Shown: one piece after another, positions 35,416 to 46,132 of the stretch
Layout of the letters: each line of letters opens with the position of its first letter
Numbering within the stretch: the first letter of the stretch is position 1
Assembly (NCBI RefSeq): GCF_050624435.1
Contig: NC_134531.1
Coordinates: forward strand, 253,284,812 to 253,348,811
Reading direction: 5' to 3'
Length of the DNA: 64,000 nucleotides
Origin: Tenrec ecaudatus
Lineage: Eukaryota; Chordata; Mammalia; Afrosoricida; Tenrecidae
Translations under genes and position numbers: made by a program
Notes under the pieces: model-generated
What the model was told of the DNA's origin: nothing
The model's input: only the letters and a program-made list of their open reading frames with translations
Databases searched by the model: none

Positions 35416-36391
35416 AGTGGGAAGGGGAATTCATCCCTGGAATGCAAGTATATGACGATTTATTCTAGAACTAAGTAAAATAATGTAAATTGAGGAGTAT
35501 CTAAATCATATTCTGAGTTTAAATATTTTTTCACCCCTATAGCAACTATATATTCCTCTTGTTAGAATGTTAGGTTGAAAAATATTTGAAAAATAAATTT
35601 AATCTTTCCTACCAATCTAGCATGTGTGGTTATCTTTAACTGAGAAACACTATTACTTATACATGGGCTCAAAATGTGTTAAGCATTTATCATACAGAGT
35701 GCAATAGAAAGTGGATGGTTACAGAACAAGATGGGTTAAAGTCTCACACCTTGTCATTTCTACTTTTTAATACTTCCTGCTTTCTTTTCAATTGAAGTTT
35801 TTCTCTGGTTGATTTTGTTATTGCTATCGAATTATTTTCTGTTTTTTTGGTATGTTTTCCAGTATATAAAATCTAAGATATGTAAATCTATAGAGACATT
35901 AATCAGATTAATGAGTGTCATGGATTTTTTTACTCTAGTCAACCCGGCCTACCACAAGCAGAGTTTCTAATATAGGTCTATACATTGTAAAAAGAATTAA
36001 GAGTTCACATTTCCTTCTTTTAAAAAGGACACAATGCAGGCCATTAACAAAAGAAAAGAAAGAAGGTGGTCTAGGATATGTAATGAACTTTAAATAAGTG
36101 GCTAATATTAAAATAAGAAGTAATTCATTTCTCACAGCTCTTCCCCTCTCTTAATTGTTTATCTATTTAAATGATGCCTATTTACATATGTAAGCCCTGT
36201 TCAGAGGGATATATTAACTTTGAAATAGAAAGAAGTATCACTTTCCTCTGTAGGCAACCTAGAAAATAACCTTTGTTTGAGAATTAAAGGGAGAAGCTAA
36301 TAAAGCTGGAAATTAAGTACGTATATATCTATGAGAGATGTACTCAATTAATTTGTCCCTTCTAGCCATAATTTTATATGTAATGTGTTCT
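35416..36391. other. AT-rich intergenic DNA, nothing recognised
   Basis: No coding frame with family features is seen. Confidence 0.5.
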
Positions 36392-36973
36392 AATGCTGGA
36401 CTCTTTGCCTGTGGCTAGAGTCCATTTTGCAGGAAGCGCTGTTATGCTAATGAACTGGATTACGGTAAGATTAAGTTTTTAGTAGAGGGTGTGAACTGAG
36501 TTACACCCTATGTTTCCTTCATCTGCTCAAAGCCATTCCACTGCATTATAAAAGCCATCTCAGACAGAGAGAAATACCAGGAACATCAGAAGAAGAACAA
36601 GTTTAGTCCTCCCCATGGCATGGCAGAGGCGGAGACGAGGAACCCCAGAGACTAAGGGACTTGAGGATTCAGGCGGAGACCAGAAGCTTAGGCAAGAAAA
36701 TCATGTGATGGAGCAGGGGAGCCACACAGACTATGGAACAGTGAGACTGAGCAACACGCAACCTTCCTGGTCCATGGAGGCAGAGGCCAAGGGACCTTGT
36801 AGCTGACAAGCCAAGGACTGGAGAGAGACTTGGCTGCTGGCTGAGGAGAGGTGTTGAGGTGGATGCATGACTGAATCCTTACTGTATACGGATCCTTTCT
36901 TGACCTATTAATTTTCCCCAATAGGCCCCGTGATTGTGAATTTTGTTTGTGAGTTCTAAGTGACCACAGCAAC
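36392..36973 (+). mobile_element. Possible LTR with TATA box and adjoining primer-binding-like site
   Basis: A block begins TGCTGGACTCTTTGCC, has a canonical TATAAAA at 36547-36553, and is followed by a purine-rich, GC-richer part. Just after its presumed end lies 'TGGTACAGAAGTAGAATGGG' (36987-37006). This resembles the tRNA-Leu-type primer-binding site after the ERV-L LTR at 39353. The ends are not fixed and no duplicate flank was found, so this is a tentative solo LTR with a little internal sequence. Confidence 0.4.
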
Positions 36974-37006
36974 AAATCATTGAACCTGGTACAGAAGTAG
37001 AATGGG

Positions 37007-37954
37007 AGGAATGGTTGCTTTCAAAATAAATAAAATATGATACAGAATGGAGTCATGGCTGAGCCCTACCTCATAGCAATAGAGGCAGAAGAGGTCAGAT
37101 ATTATCCTCCAGGTGTATACAATCTATCTACTCGAACATCTGCTAAATTAGTACATTCATATAACCAGACTTCAAAGATTAGTTCACAGAGAACAATAAA
37201 AACCCAAATATTGACATATCTAAATTCATATCTGTATTCGCCCATCAGCTAATACTTATTGAGAAATATTTATTATATACCTAGAACTGTGTTAACATTG
37301 TCAGACAAGACACAACTATAGCTCAGGACAGGATGAAGACTTTAAACTTTAAACTGAAGGCTTTACAATTTACAAAAGTTACACGAAAATTTACAAAAGT
37401 TAATTTCAGCAAAACATTCCCTTGATTTCAGTTTTGTTTTATCAGAATATCTATGTCACTAATTGAGTTATCAGATCAACATGCAAAATGTGAGAACTTT
37501 AGCTCCACATTCCCTTTTGGGTTTTTGAATATATTGGGGATTAAATCAGTTTGGTGTATTAGGTAAAGTCATTCTTTGCAGAGAAATGTTGAAGACTGAT
37601 GAGATTTTTCCTAGTCTCATTTAGGAAATGAGGAGGGGTCTGCTCTTTCCTAAGCCAGTTGAGAAGGGCTTCACTCTAAGTTCGATACGCGTCTTCAGGA
37701 GTATGGGAAATCTGTAGAACAATGTCAGGATCATCTTGACATTTTCAAAGATGGGGGCATCTGTGCTAGATGGGCCTGAAGCCACAAAGCAGTAACACTA
37801 GGCTGAATTGGGATAGGCTGGCACTGTCACCATTCAGTACATTGCTGCCTATATCTTAAGGTCTGTATATTTCACCCATTAATCACCTGGGAGTCTGTCA
37901 TACTGTGGTGGCCTGCATGCTGTGATGCTGGAAGCTATGTCATCGGTATTAATT
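37007..37954. other. Intergenic DNA, nothing recognised
   Basis: A 71-codon frame at 37037-37252 has no family features. A repeated 'AAAATTTACAAAAGTTA'-like unit occurs near 37370-37400. Confidence 0.45.
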
Positions 37955-38681
37955 TTTTTGAAGATCATTCTACTGGGGGGCTCTTACAGCTCCTATAACA
38001 ATCTGCACATAAATTGTGTCATGCATATTTGTACATATGTTGCCATCATTATTTTATAAAATTTTACTTTTTATTTGAACCCTTAATATCAGCTCTTCTT
38101 TTATCCCTCCCATGACTCCTTAGTAAATTATCAATTATTGTTATTTTCATATCTTGACACTGACCCTGTCTCCCTCCCCCAACCCATTTCTGTTGTTCGT
38201 TCCCTGAGAGGGTGTGGTGGTGCATCAGTCACTGCAATCGGTTCTCCTTTCTCCCCTCCTCCTTCTCCCTACCCTCCTGGTATGCTACACCCATTTCTGT
38301 TCCTGAGGAGGTTATCTGCCCTGAATTCCCAGTGTCCTGAGATTTTATCTGTACCAGTGTACTTGCTCCAGTCTAGCCAGAACTGAAAGGTAGGACTGGG
38401 GTTATGGTAGTGGGGGATGGGAAGGCCTCAAGGAATCAAAGGAATATTGTGTTTCATCAATGTTATACTGCACCCTGGTAGATTCATTCCTTCATTGTGA
38501 CCCTTTTGGGATGAGATGTCCCATGGTCTCCAGATGCATTGGGTTTATTGCATCTCTTCTAGATGGCCGCTTGTTTAACTTCAAGCCATTGACATCCTAT
38601 ACACCATATCTTTTGATAGAATGGCACCATCAGCTATTTTCACCTCATTTGCTTATTCACACATTTTGTCTCCCGCAATTG
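37955..38681 (-). mobile_element. L1 3' end (modules B and A), minus strand
   Basis: Reverse complement of the L1 3' region: the tail near 37960 ('ATTCTACTGGGGGG'), the terminal block CACATAAATTGTGTCATGCA, then module B, and module A at about 38530-38680 (GATGGCCGCTTGTTTAACTT). It stops exactly where the ERV-L LTR begins. Confidence 0.65.
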
Positions 38682-39258
38682 TGATAGGCAGCTTTAGTGT
38701 GCCAACCTGGCCAATAGGAACATGTGGGATTAATAAGATCACAGTTTGATCAGAGGACAGAGAGATAAATGGCTCAGCAAGTCCTGTCCCTCTCTCTCTT
38801 GATCTCTGGTGATTGGACCAGTGTGCACCTGCCTTAGCTAGTTCTCTGCCTCAACTTGTGAGCTACACTACCTGTGGGACAGCCAACATATAGATCATGT
38901 CACTAGGGCTTGAGATTCCTTCAAGACCTGCATTGCCATGCTGCTGGTGTGTACATAGCTTGAGGTGAGGTTGTCGGATCCTGTTGTCTTGCATTGCTTG
39001 AGTTCAATATCCCATCCAGGCCTCCTTGCTAAGCCCCTGAATTGCTACCTGTTGGTGACCTGGTGCCCTGCTGTTTGCTTCCTGTGGCCAGACTGCCTGC
39101 ATTGCCTTAGGGAAGACACAGTTTTCTTCTTCCTTGACCTTGGACCCAGCAGCCCTGAGAGGTGAAGGACTTTTAACTGTTCCCCAGGAAGTGAGTTGAA
39201 CTGAGCCCTCTGCTATTGTGTGGACTAATTAGGTGCTATATGTCTTCTCGCTATATAC

Positions 39259-39306
<48 letters not shown>

Positions 39307-39351
39307 AATCATAAGTGTTCTGGTCTTATTTCTCTTGAAAACCCTAACACA
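38682..39351 (+). mobile_element. 5' LTR of the + strand ERV-L-type provirus
   Basis: Starts TGATAGGCAGC and ends CCCTAACACA, the TG...CA form of retroviral LTRs. It shares GCCAACCTGGCCAATA, GAGATAAATGGCTC, 'GCCTTAGCTAGTTCTCTGCC' and GGACCCAGCAGCCCT with the 3' LTR at 47007. A (TATC)n microsatellite at 39260-39306 makes it longer than the 3' LTR (670 against 563 bases). Confidence 0.8.
39260..39306 (+). repeat. (TATC)n microsatellite inside the 5' LTR
   Basis: About eleven uninterrupted units near the LTR's 3' side. The 3' LTR lacks them. Confidence 0.95.
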
Positions 39352-39352
39352 G

Positions 39353-39370
39353 TTGGTACAGGGAGTGGCC
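39353..39370 (+). promoter_or_regulatory. Primer-binding site, tRNA-Leu type
   Basis: 'TTGGTACAGGGAGTGGCC' starts one base after the LTR end, where reverse transcription would be primed. It resembles the tRNA-Leu 3' end complement used by ERV-L elements. Confidence 0.6.
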
Positions 39371-39392
39371 CAAGAGAAATAAGATCATAAAT

Positions 39393-39566
39393 ATGGGCTT
39401 CTCAAATTGGCTTGCCAATCTGATTAGGCTCAACAGCACTGGTAATGCTATCTCTACCCCTAAAGGCAGGGATAAGTGTGTCATGCTTACTAGAGTGGGT
39501 GGTGTTAATCCATTGTGTGAAGTAGCAAAGTTAATATCCACAGTATCACAGGACCTCCAGGCCTGA
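39393..39566 (+). pseudogene. gag: ERV-L gag N-terminus, truncated
   Basis: ATG at 39393 opens 57 codons. The product matches the start of the minus-strand gag at 44240 (shared NWL, LIRLNST and CEVAKL motifs), then ends at a stop. Gag would build the virus-like core. Homology to gag stops near 39552, just before the inverted provirus begins, so the rest of this gag, the protease and most of the reverse transcriptase of the + provirus are missing. Confidence 0.65.
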
Positions 39567-39579
39567 AGCACATAGGGTT

Positions 39580-40300
39580 GCTGGGATAGGAAGTAAAAAT
39601 GCCACAAGTGGATCACTAGGAGTAATAGTGAGTGGTAACACACCAGCTTCTACCCCTTGGTACCTGGACCCATGAATTCTGGCTACTGGAAACACAGTAT
39701 GATATATCGTCCAATGATTCAGATCATATACAGCTTCCTGGAGAAAATTGCCCCAGCCCTGCAAGTTATTGCCACCTATTTGGCACTATAATTGTGTCAT
39801 TAGGAGGCGATTCCACAATTCTATCAAGCCAGCTGCTTCAGGATAATGAGGAACATAATATGGCCAGTAAATTTCATGGTCATGGCCCATTTCTGCAATG
39901 CATTTGTTCTGAAGTGAGTTCCTTGATCAGAAGCAATGCCATGTGGGATGCCATGCCAGTGGATGAGTCATACTGTAAAGTCCACAAATGGTAGTTTTGA
40001 CAGAAGCATTGCATGTAGGGAAGGCATATCTATATCCATAGTAGGTATCTTATCTAGTAAGAACAAAATGCTGCCCTCTCCATGATGGAAGTGGCCTATG
40101 AAATCAACCTGCCACCAAGTTGCCGGTTGATCTCCCCAAGGAATGATCTGATATTTTGGACTCAATGCCAGCTGGGGCAGTCAGCAGTGTCAGTGGCCAA
40201 GTCAGCCTTGGTGAGTGGAAGTACATGCTGTTGTGCCCATGCGTAGCCTCCATCGCTTCCACCATGTCCACTTTATTCATGTGCCCATTGGGTGATAACA
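39580..40300 (-). pseudogene. pol: ERV-L integrase and start of dUTPase, minus-strand provirus
   Basis: Integrase joins viral DNA to the host chromosome. On - the core keeps its first Asp in 'WWQVDFIGHF' (near 40070-40100), its second in 'SDQGTHF' (near 39915-39935) and the Glu in 'LIELWNRLL' (near 39820). Stops separate these pieces, for example one at 39968 and one near 39793. The dUTPase begins after integrase but ends near 39582, at the junction with the + provirus. The copy therefore lacks its dUTPase core and 3' LTR. Confidence 0.7.
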
Positions 40301-41300
40301 TGACTGACAGAAGAAAGAGGAGGACCAGTCTCCACAGTGTGTGTCATATTATTCATTTGATTGTTAAAGTCCTCCTCTTCAGATATAAGCCTTTGGTGAG
40401 CGTTCACATGAGATACAATTACCTTTATGTTTATGGCCCATTCAGAGAGGTCTATCCACATACCTCTTCCCCACACTTCCTTGTCACCATTTTTTCTAAT
40501 CAGGTTCCTTCCAATTCCCTGACCATCCAGCCAAACCATTAGCCACAGCTCATAAATCAGTATATAGTCTACGATTTGGCCATTTCGCCTGAAAGCAAAT
40601 TAAACAGCCAGGTGCACTGCTCAAAGTTCTGATCATTGGAAGACTTTCCCTTCAGCAATGTCCTTTAGGGAGATCCCAGAAAGGGGCTGTAGTGCTACTG
40701 CTGTCCACTTACGAGTGGCACCTGCATATCATGCAGGGCCATCAGTAAACCAAGAATGAATTTGTTGCTCTTCAGTTAAAGTATGATAAAGAACTCCCCA
40801 GGAGGCCATAATTGCAGACTGGGAGAAGGAAGGTACTATGACAGGAGTGGAGACTGGGGACATTTGGGCCACTTCTTCATGCAGCTTACCTGTACTTTCA
40901 GGTACTGCTTTGGCCCCATCTCATATATATATTACTTCCATTTAACAATGGAGTGTTGCTGTGCACGTCCAACTTGTCTGTGGGTCAGACAATACCCCGC
41001 TCATGATTGGTAGTTCAGGCCTCATGGTGACTTGGTGGTCCATGGTGAGGCGCTCAGTCTCCAGCAAGGCCCAGTAATGGGCCAACAGCTGTTTTTCAAA
41101 GGGGGAGTAGTTGTCTGCAGAGGATGGCAGGACTTTCCTCCAAAATCCCAATGGTCTATGCTGTGATTCACCAAGGTGGGTCTGCCAATGACTCCACACT
41201 GCATCTTTAGTTACAACTAACACCATTGGGTCAGCTGGATCATATGGTCCCAGTGGCAATGCAGCTTGCACGGCAGCCTGAACCCCTTACAGAGCCTTTT
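40270..41300 (-). pseudogene. pol: ERV-L RNase H and connection region, minus strand
   Basis: Reads on - as the connection and RNase H part of pol in broken frames: 'ESQHRPLGFWRKVLPSS' near 41120-41170, 'HYWALLETE' near 41060-41085, and 'VSHVNAHQ' near 40400-40425, the last conserved RNase H block. It is parallel to the + segment 44757-45720. RNase H removes the RNA template during reverse transcription. Inactive here because of stops and shifts. Confidence 0.65.
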
Positions 41301-42225
41301 CTTGTTCTGGCCCAATTCAAATTTGGAGGCTTTTTGTGTCAATTGATAAGTAGGTCAAAGCACAACAATCAAGTGAGGGATATGTTGCATCCAAATACTG
41401 AAGAGACTCATTAGGTATTGTGCCTGTTTAGTTGTTGGGGTGCCAGATGCAATCGCTGATTCTTCACTTTAGTAGGAATGTCTCAACATGCCCCACACCA
41501 CTGGACCTCTCAAAATTGTACTGAGGTTGAAGGTACCTGAATCTTTGTTGGATTAATTTCCCAACATCTTGTATGCAGATGTTTACCAGTGAATCTGGAG
41601 ACTTTGATACATCTTCTTTAGTGGGTCAAATCAGCATAATGTCATCAATATAATGGACTAGTGTGGCATTTTGTGCAATAGACAGGTGATCGAGGTCCCT
41701 TCAGACTAAATTATGGCACAGGGCAGAAGAGTTGATATACTCCAGGAGGAGAGTTGTGGAAGTGTATTTTTGCCCCTGCCAGCTGATGGCAAACTGCTTC
41801 TGGTGGTCCTTTGAGACTGGTAATGAGAAGAAGGCATTAGCCAGATCAACAGCTGTACTACATACCAGGAAAAGTGTTAATTTGCTCAAGCAATGACGTA
41901 ACGTCTGGAATGGCAGCTTCAATTGGAGTCACCACCTGGTTAAGTTTATGATAATACACTTTCATTTTCCAGGATCCATCTGTCTTCTTTACAGGGTAAA
42001 TAGGTGAGTTAAATGGGGATGTGTTAGGAATCACCACCCCTGCATCTTTCAAGTCTTTGATGGTGGCACTGATCTCTGCAATTCCTACAGGAATGAGGTA
42101 GTGCTTTTGGTTTACTATTTTCCCAGGTAATGGCAGTTCTAATGGTGTCCACTTGGCCTTTCCTACCATGATAGTCCTAATTCCACATTTCAGGGATCCA
42201 ATATGGGGGTTCCAATGATGCATCC
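41300..42225 (-). pseudogene. pol: ERV-L reverse transcriptase, minus strand
   Basis: On - from 42223: fingers with 'SPIYPVKKTDGSWKM' near 41960-42005, palm block 'VDLANAFFSLPV' near 41825-41860, and the catalytic YIDD at 41641-41652. Stops and frameshifts split it (for example between 41858 and 41922). The enzyme would copy genomic RNA into DNA. The order protease, reverse transcriptase, RNase H, integrase, dUTPase is that of class III (ERV-L) elements. Confidence 0.75.
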
Positions 42226-42510
42226 TGGAACTTGGAAAATAACCACAGGATGGGTCTGTGGGCCCACTAGACCCATAGTGAGGCGTACCTGAGCTAAAAC
42301 TCCATCAATACCTTGACCTCCATAAGCCCCTACTCTGACTGATGGGCCTTTGAAACACTTTGGGTTTCCTGGAGTTAGTGTCTGTTCTGAGCCAGTGTCC
42401 AGTAATCCCCCAAAAGTTTGGTTATTTCCTTTTCCCCAATGAACAGTCACTCTTGTGAAAGGCCCCCGGTCTTCTGGGGGGAAGGCTAGAAGAGAGACTA
42501 GCAGCATAAA
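42190..42510 (-). pseudogene. pro: ERV-L aspartic protease, minus strand
   Basis: A 105-codon open frame carries the active-site motif 'LLDTGSEQTL' (near 42385-42415) and the later 'IIGTPILDP' flap/C-terminal block near 42190-42215. Retroviral proteases cleave Gag and Pol as dimers. It overlaps the reverse-transcriptase frame slightly at its 3' side. Confidence 0.75.
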
Positions 42511-44240
42511 CCTTCAGTGATGTAGCAGGGTCCTCCTTCAAAGGGACCCAGCCTCCCCCTCATTCAAGGGGTTGTGGGTCTATAAACTGACTCAGGTCTG
42601 AGAATTGATTCAGTGATCATGACTGTCTATTCTGTTCACCTTATCTACCATTCTTCTGCCTGTGTAGATCACATCTTTAATAGGTTTCCAATGTATTTCA
42701 CTCCTAGAGGCACTGTGGCTAAATAGCCAATGCCTTAAGTCCACATGAGACAGGTTGCTTTGATTACTAGGAAACCTTGCTGTCTATTATAATCACGTCT
42801 ATCCTGTCTTCATTGATTCAGTGATGACACTTGCCCACTACAACCATGGCACCCAATAAGCCCCATTGTGGGCAAATTTTGGAGTTTCCTTAGGGCAGTG
42901 CCCACCGTGAATCTTGTTTACATACAATAGCAATTACAGGAGTCTTCAGAGATGCTGGGCTCCACTTCATAAACTTGCTCCTTATGGTTGTGGTGAAGGG
43001 TATGTCCTCAGGAAACCCCCTTTTTGGGTGTCTGGGAATACCCTGATAGATCCATTCTAACATACCAATTTCTCTAAGCTTTTGGATGCCTTCCTCTACA
43101 GTGTACCAAGGTAGGTTACGTACCTCAAATTGGTCTAATCTAGGCCATCTGGCAGTCCATACTTCAGTGAACCAACCAAATAAGCAATTAGAACCTCTTT
43201 TGCTGAGACATTGAAAGAAGAACCTACGCTTACAGGTCCCATATCCAGAAACTCAGACCGGTCTAATACTACATTTCTTACACCAGTTTCCCACACCCTT
43301 CATAACCATTCCCAAGGATATTCCCCTGGCTTCTGCTTGTATGTATTAGAAAAATTACCAGATACTTTTTAGTATAACACACTTCTTCTTGAGTGATTAT
43401 CTCAACCTTACCTTTAGGAGCTTTCTGAGATTTAATTTCAGTTACAGGTCTAGAGGAAATAATGGGCACTGAGGGTGTTTCCCAGGTGCTCTCGGCAATA
43501 TCTTGTAAGGCGTCTCCCTCAGGCAATGCTTCTGATGCAGCCCCACCTGGCAATCAGCTTGAACAGTTTGGCCAATCCACTCAGGTGTGGGTTTTACTGA
43601 TTGTGGATTAATCCCCTCAGCTGGAAGGGGTGGATCTATTGACTGGGGTGGCTCAATCATTTCTAGAGACTCAATATACTCCTCTTCTGGATCCTCAGTC
43701 CACATGTTCCCATCCCGTGTTTCAGGGTCCCAAATTTTTCCTACCCATGCCTTTACTTTAGTATCAGACACTGCTCTAGATTCGCAATTCATCTGAGTTT
43801 GTAATTCAGCCACTCGCATGATGAGACTGTGGACCTGGTGCTCAGCAAAGTCAACTTTATTACTAGAGGAGAGAGGCTCTCTGTTGTAACACGGGCAAAA
43901 GCTCTTAGGTCTGTTATTTGGCATTTGAGGCGTGCTTCTGAGGTTCTGAGACCATCCCGCTCCTTAGTCACACTTTTCATTGTAAGGAGGACCAGCCAAC
44001 CAGCTTCCCTATACTTGTCATCCTAACAAAACTGCTGGAAAATATTGAGCTTATGATCTCCCAGAGCCTTGTCTTAACCAGCACTTCATCTAATGGTGGT
44101 GATACTGTAGGTAATAGCTTTGCTACTTCACACCATGGATTAGTATGAGTGGCAGGCTTATCCATGCCTTTAGGTGGAGAAATAACATTATCAGTGCTGT
44201 TAAGTCTAATCAGGCTGAAGAGCCAATTTAAGAAGCCCAT
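42511..44240 (-). pseudogene. gag: ERV-L gag, minus strand, multiply interrupted
   Basis: ATG at 44240 opens an 87-codon start, followed by frames of 63 (43789-43980), 160 (43442-43924) and 91 codons (43278-43553) broken by shifts and stops. A coiled-coil-like segment rich in Leu, Lys and Glu lies near 43790-43980, and an acidic/proline-rich middle near 43600-43740. No env gene is present, as is usual for ERV-L. I could not confirm an intact zinc knuckle near 42780-42920. Confidence 0.6.
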
Positions 44241-44262
44241 ATTTATTATTTTATTTCTCTAG

Positions 44263-44281
44263 AACCACTTCTGGTAGCAAT
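44263..44281 (-). promoter_or_regulatory. Primer-binding site of the minus-strand provirus
   Basis: On - 'TTGCTACCAGAAGTGGTTCT' follows the LTR end and precedes the gag ATG by about the same distance as in the + copy. Confidence 0.5.
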
Positions 44282-44756
44282 TATATTAGACAGCGTTATA
44301 TATATCATAAGAAATAAAGAGTTGATTAATCTATAGAGAAGTACAAATGGCACAGTGAAACTCACTTCTGTGAGAAAGTTAATTCACTGGCAGTCCTTCA
44401 AGGCTTTAGGGTTTCCGGGTGGCCAAAGGCAGCAAATAACAAGGCAGGTCACCAACAGTCAGCCAGATGACAGGCTCCTGCAATCCCCAGCTCAAGCAAT
44501 GTATACTCCAGTATCGTGGCAAAGCAGGTCTTAAAGGAACCTCAAACTACAGTGACACAGTCCACGGATTGGGTGTCCTACAGGTAGTGTAGCTTGAAAA
44601 TTGAGGCAGAGAACAAGCTAAGGCAGCTGCACTCTGGTCCGATCAAGGAGCAAAGAGCCAAGAAAGGCAAGATTAGCCAAGCCATTTATCTCTCTGCCCT
44701 TCAATTAATCCCATTTGTGTTCATTGGCCAGGTTAGCACAATAAACCTACTTATCA
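44282..44756 (-). mobile_element. 5' LTR of the minus-strand ERV-L provirus
   Basis: On - it starts TGATAAGTAGG at 44756 and ends CTGTCTAATATA at 44282. It shares GCTAACCTGGCCAATGAACA and GAGATAAATGGCTTGG with the other LTRs. The LTR terminus is joined directly to the RNase H sequence of the + provirus at 44757. Confidence 0.75.
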
Positions 44757-45172
44757 GAGGGCTGGAGTAGGACCTGAAGGGACAAATAAGCTTCATGAAG
44801 GAGTGGCCCAAATACCCACAGTCTCCACTTCTGTCACAGTACCTTCCTTCTCCCAGTTTGGACCTATGGCCTCCTGGGAGTTCCTTGTGACAAGTTAACT
44901 GAAAAGCAGGACATTCATGCTTGCTTTACTGATGCTCTGCACCATAGGCAGGTGCCACCGCAGCAGCACCACAGCCCCTTCTGGGATCTCCCTAAAGGCC
45001 AGTGCTGAAGGGAAATCCTTCAATGGGGAGAACTTTGAGCAGCACACCTGGCTGTTTAATTTGCCTGGAAGGAGAAATGGTCAAAGGTTAGATTATATAC
45101 TGATTCACGGACTCTGGCTAATAGCTTGGCTGGAGGGTCAGGAAATAGTAAGGTACATGATTAGAAAATTGG
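44757..45172 (+). pseudogene. pol: ERV-L connection/RNase H segment of the + provirus (part 1)
   Basis: Parallel, in opposite orientation, to 40510-40920 (shared TGGCCCAAAT, CAGTCTCCACT, CTTTACTGATG and GGACTCTGGCT blocks). It is split from part 2 (45680 onward) by an inserted solo LTR. Everything of the + provirus between gag (39552) and this point is missing. Confidence 0.65.
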
Positions 45173-45679
45173 TGTGTTAGTCTGGGTATTTTAGAGAAAC
45201 AGATCCACAGAAACTTGTGTTTAAGAAAGAGGTTTATATAAAGGTTAAGTGCACTTCAAGAAAATATCCAGACCCAGTGCTGCCCAAACCAACAGTCCAA
45301 CATGAACCCATATATCCAACACCAATCCACAAAGTCCATGTCCATCTCACAAAACAGACACAATGATGTCGAGGAAAGCCAATTCATTAAATGTGTAAGC
45401 ATCTCAGCGTTGGCAGGGGTTTCCACATGAGTGCTCCAGTAGTTAGGGCTGCATCAGGGTAGGTCCATGTGGCTTCACCTCAGGGACATCTTGCAGGTTG
45501 TGAGCCTTGCCAGCTAAAGTAAGAACTAGGTATGGCAGCTGCACCTTGGTCTGACCGTCAGAAAGTAAGAGACCGGAGCACTAGAAAGGGGAGGCTCACT
45601 GAGCCATTAATCGCTCCACCCTTCAATTAACACCACATTTGTTGATTGGCCAGCTTGTCACAATAAGCTAACTACCTCA
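45173..45679 (-). mobile_element. Solo LTR inserted in the ERV-L RNase H region
   Basis: On - it runs from TGAGGTAGTTAGC (45679) to CAGACTAACACA (45173), 507 bases with TG...CA ends. It is flanked by ATTGG at 45168-45172 and again at 45680-45684. That is a perfect 5-bp target duplication, the length typical of ERV-L. The host RNase H sequence continues without loss on the other side. It also contains the GGCCAATCAACAAATG block of the family. Confidence 0.85.
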
Positions 45680-46132
45680 ATTGGTGATAAGGAAGTGTAG
45701 GGAAGAGGTGTGTGGATAAACCTCTCTGAATGGGTTAAAGTAAAGAAAATCATGTCTCATATGAACTCTCACCTAAGGGTTACCTCTGACGAGGAGGACT
45801 TTAATAATCAAGTAGATAAGATGACACGCGCTGTGGAGACGGGTCCTCCTCTTTCCTCTGCCACTCCTGTTATCGTCCAAGGGCACATGAACAAAGTGGA
45901 CATGGTAGCAGGGATGAAGGTTATGCATGGGCACAGCAACATAGACTTCCACTTATCAAGCTATGCCCACCCACATATCATTGCTTCAAATCATGGAACT
46001 CACCTCACATGTGCCCATGGGATCTACTGGTCATATCATGTTCCTCACCATCCTGAAGCACCTCCCTTTATAGAACGATGGAATGAGCTCCTGAAGACAC
46101 AATTACGGTGCCAGCTAGGTGGCAACAACTAG
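45680..46132 (+). pseudogene. pol: ERV-L RNase H end and integrase, internally deleted, + strand
   Basis: Open for 140 codons from 45710. It has the last RNase H block ('SHMNSHLR'), the integrase N-terminal part ('GHMNKVDMV'), and then jumps from 'HGHSNIDFH' (near 45945) to 'HIIASNHGTHLT' (near 45980). The part with the first catalytic Asp is therefore deleted. In addition the second catalytic Asp is Asn (SNHGTH, where the minus copy has SDQGTH). The Glu of 'FIERWNELL' is kept. A single TAG at 46130 separates it from the in-frame dUTPase that follows. Confidence 0.7.

Noticed and set aside
42190-44240. Minus-strand retroviral frames as a domesticated host gene
   Set aside because: Gag is broken several times and the frames sit between a matching LTR, primer site and pol in normal proviral order, so this is a decayed provirus rather than a co-opted gene.
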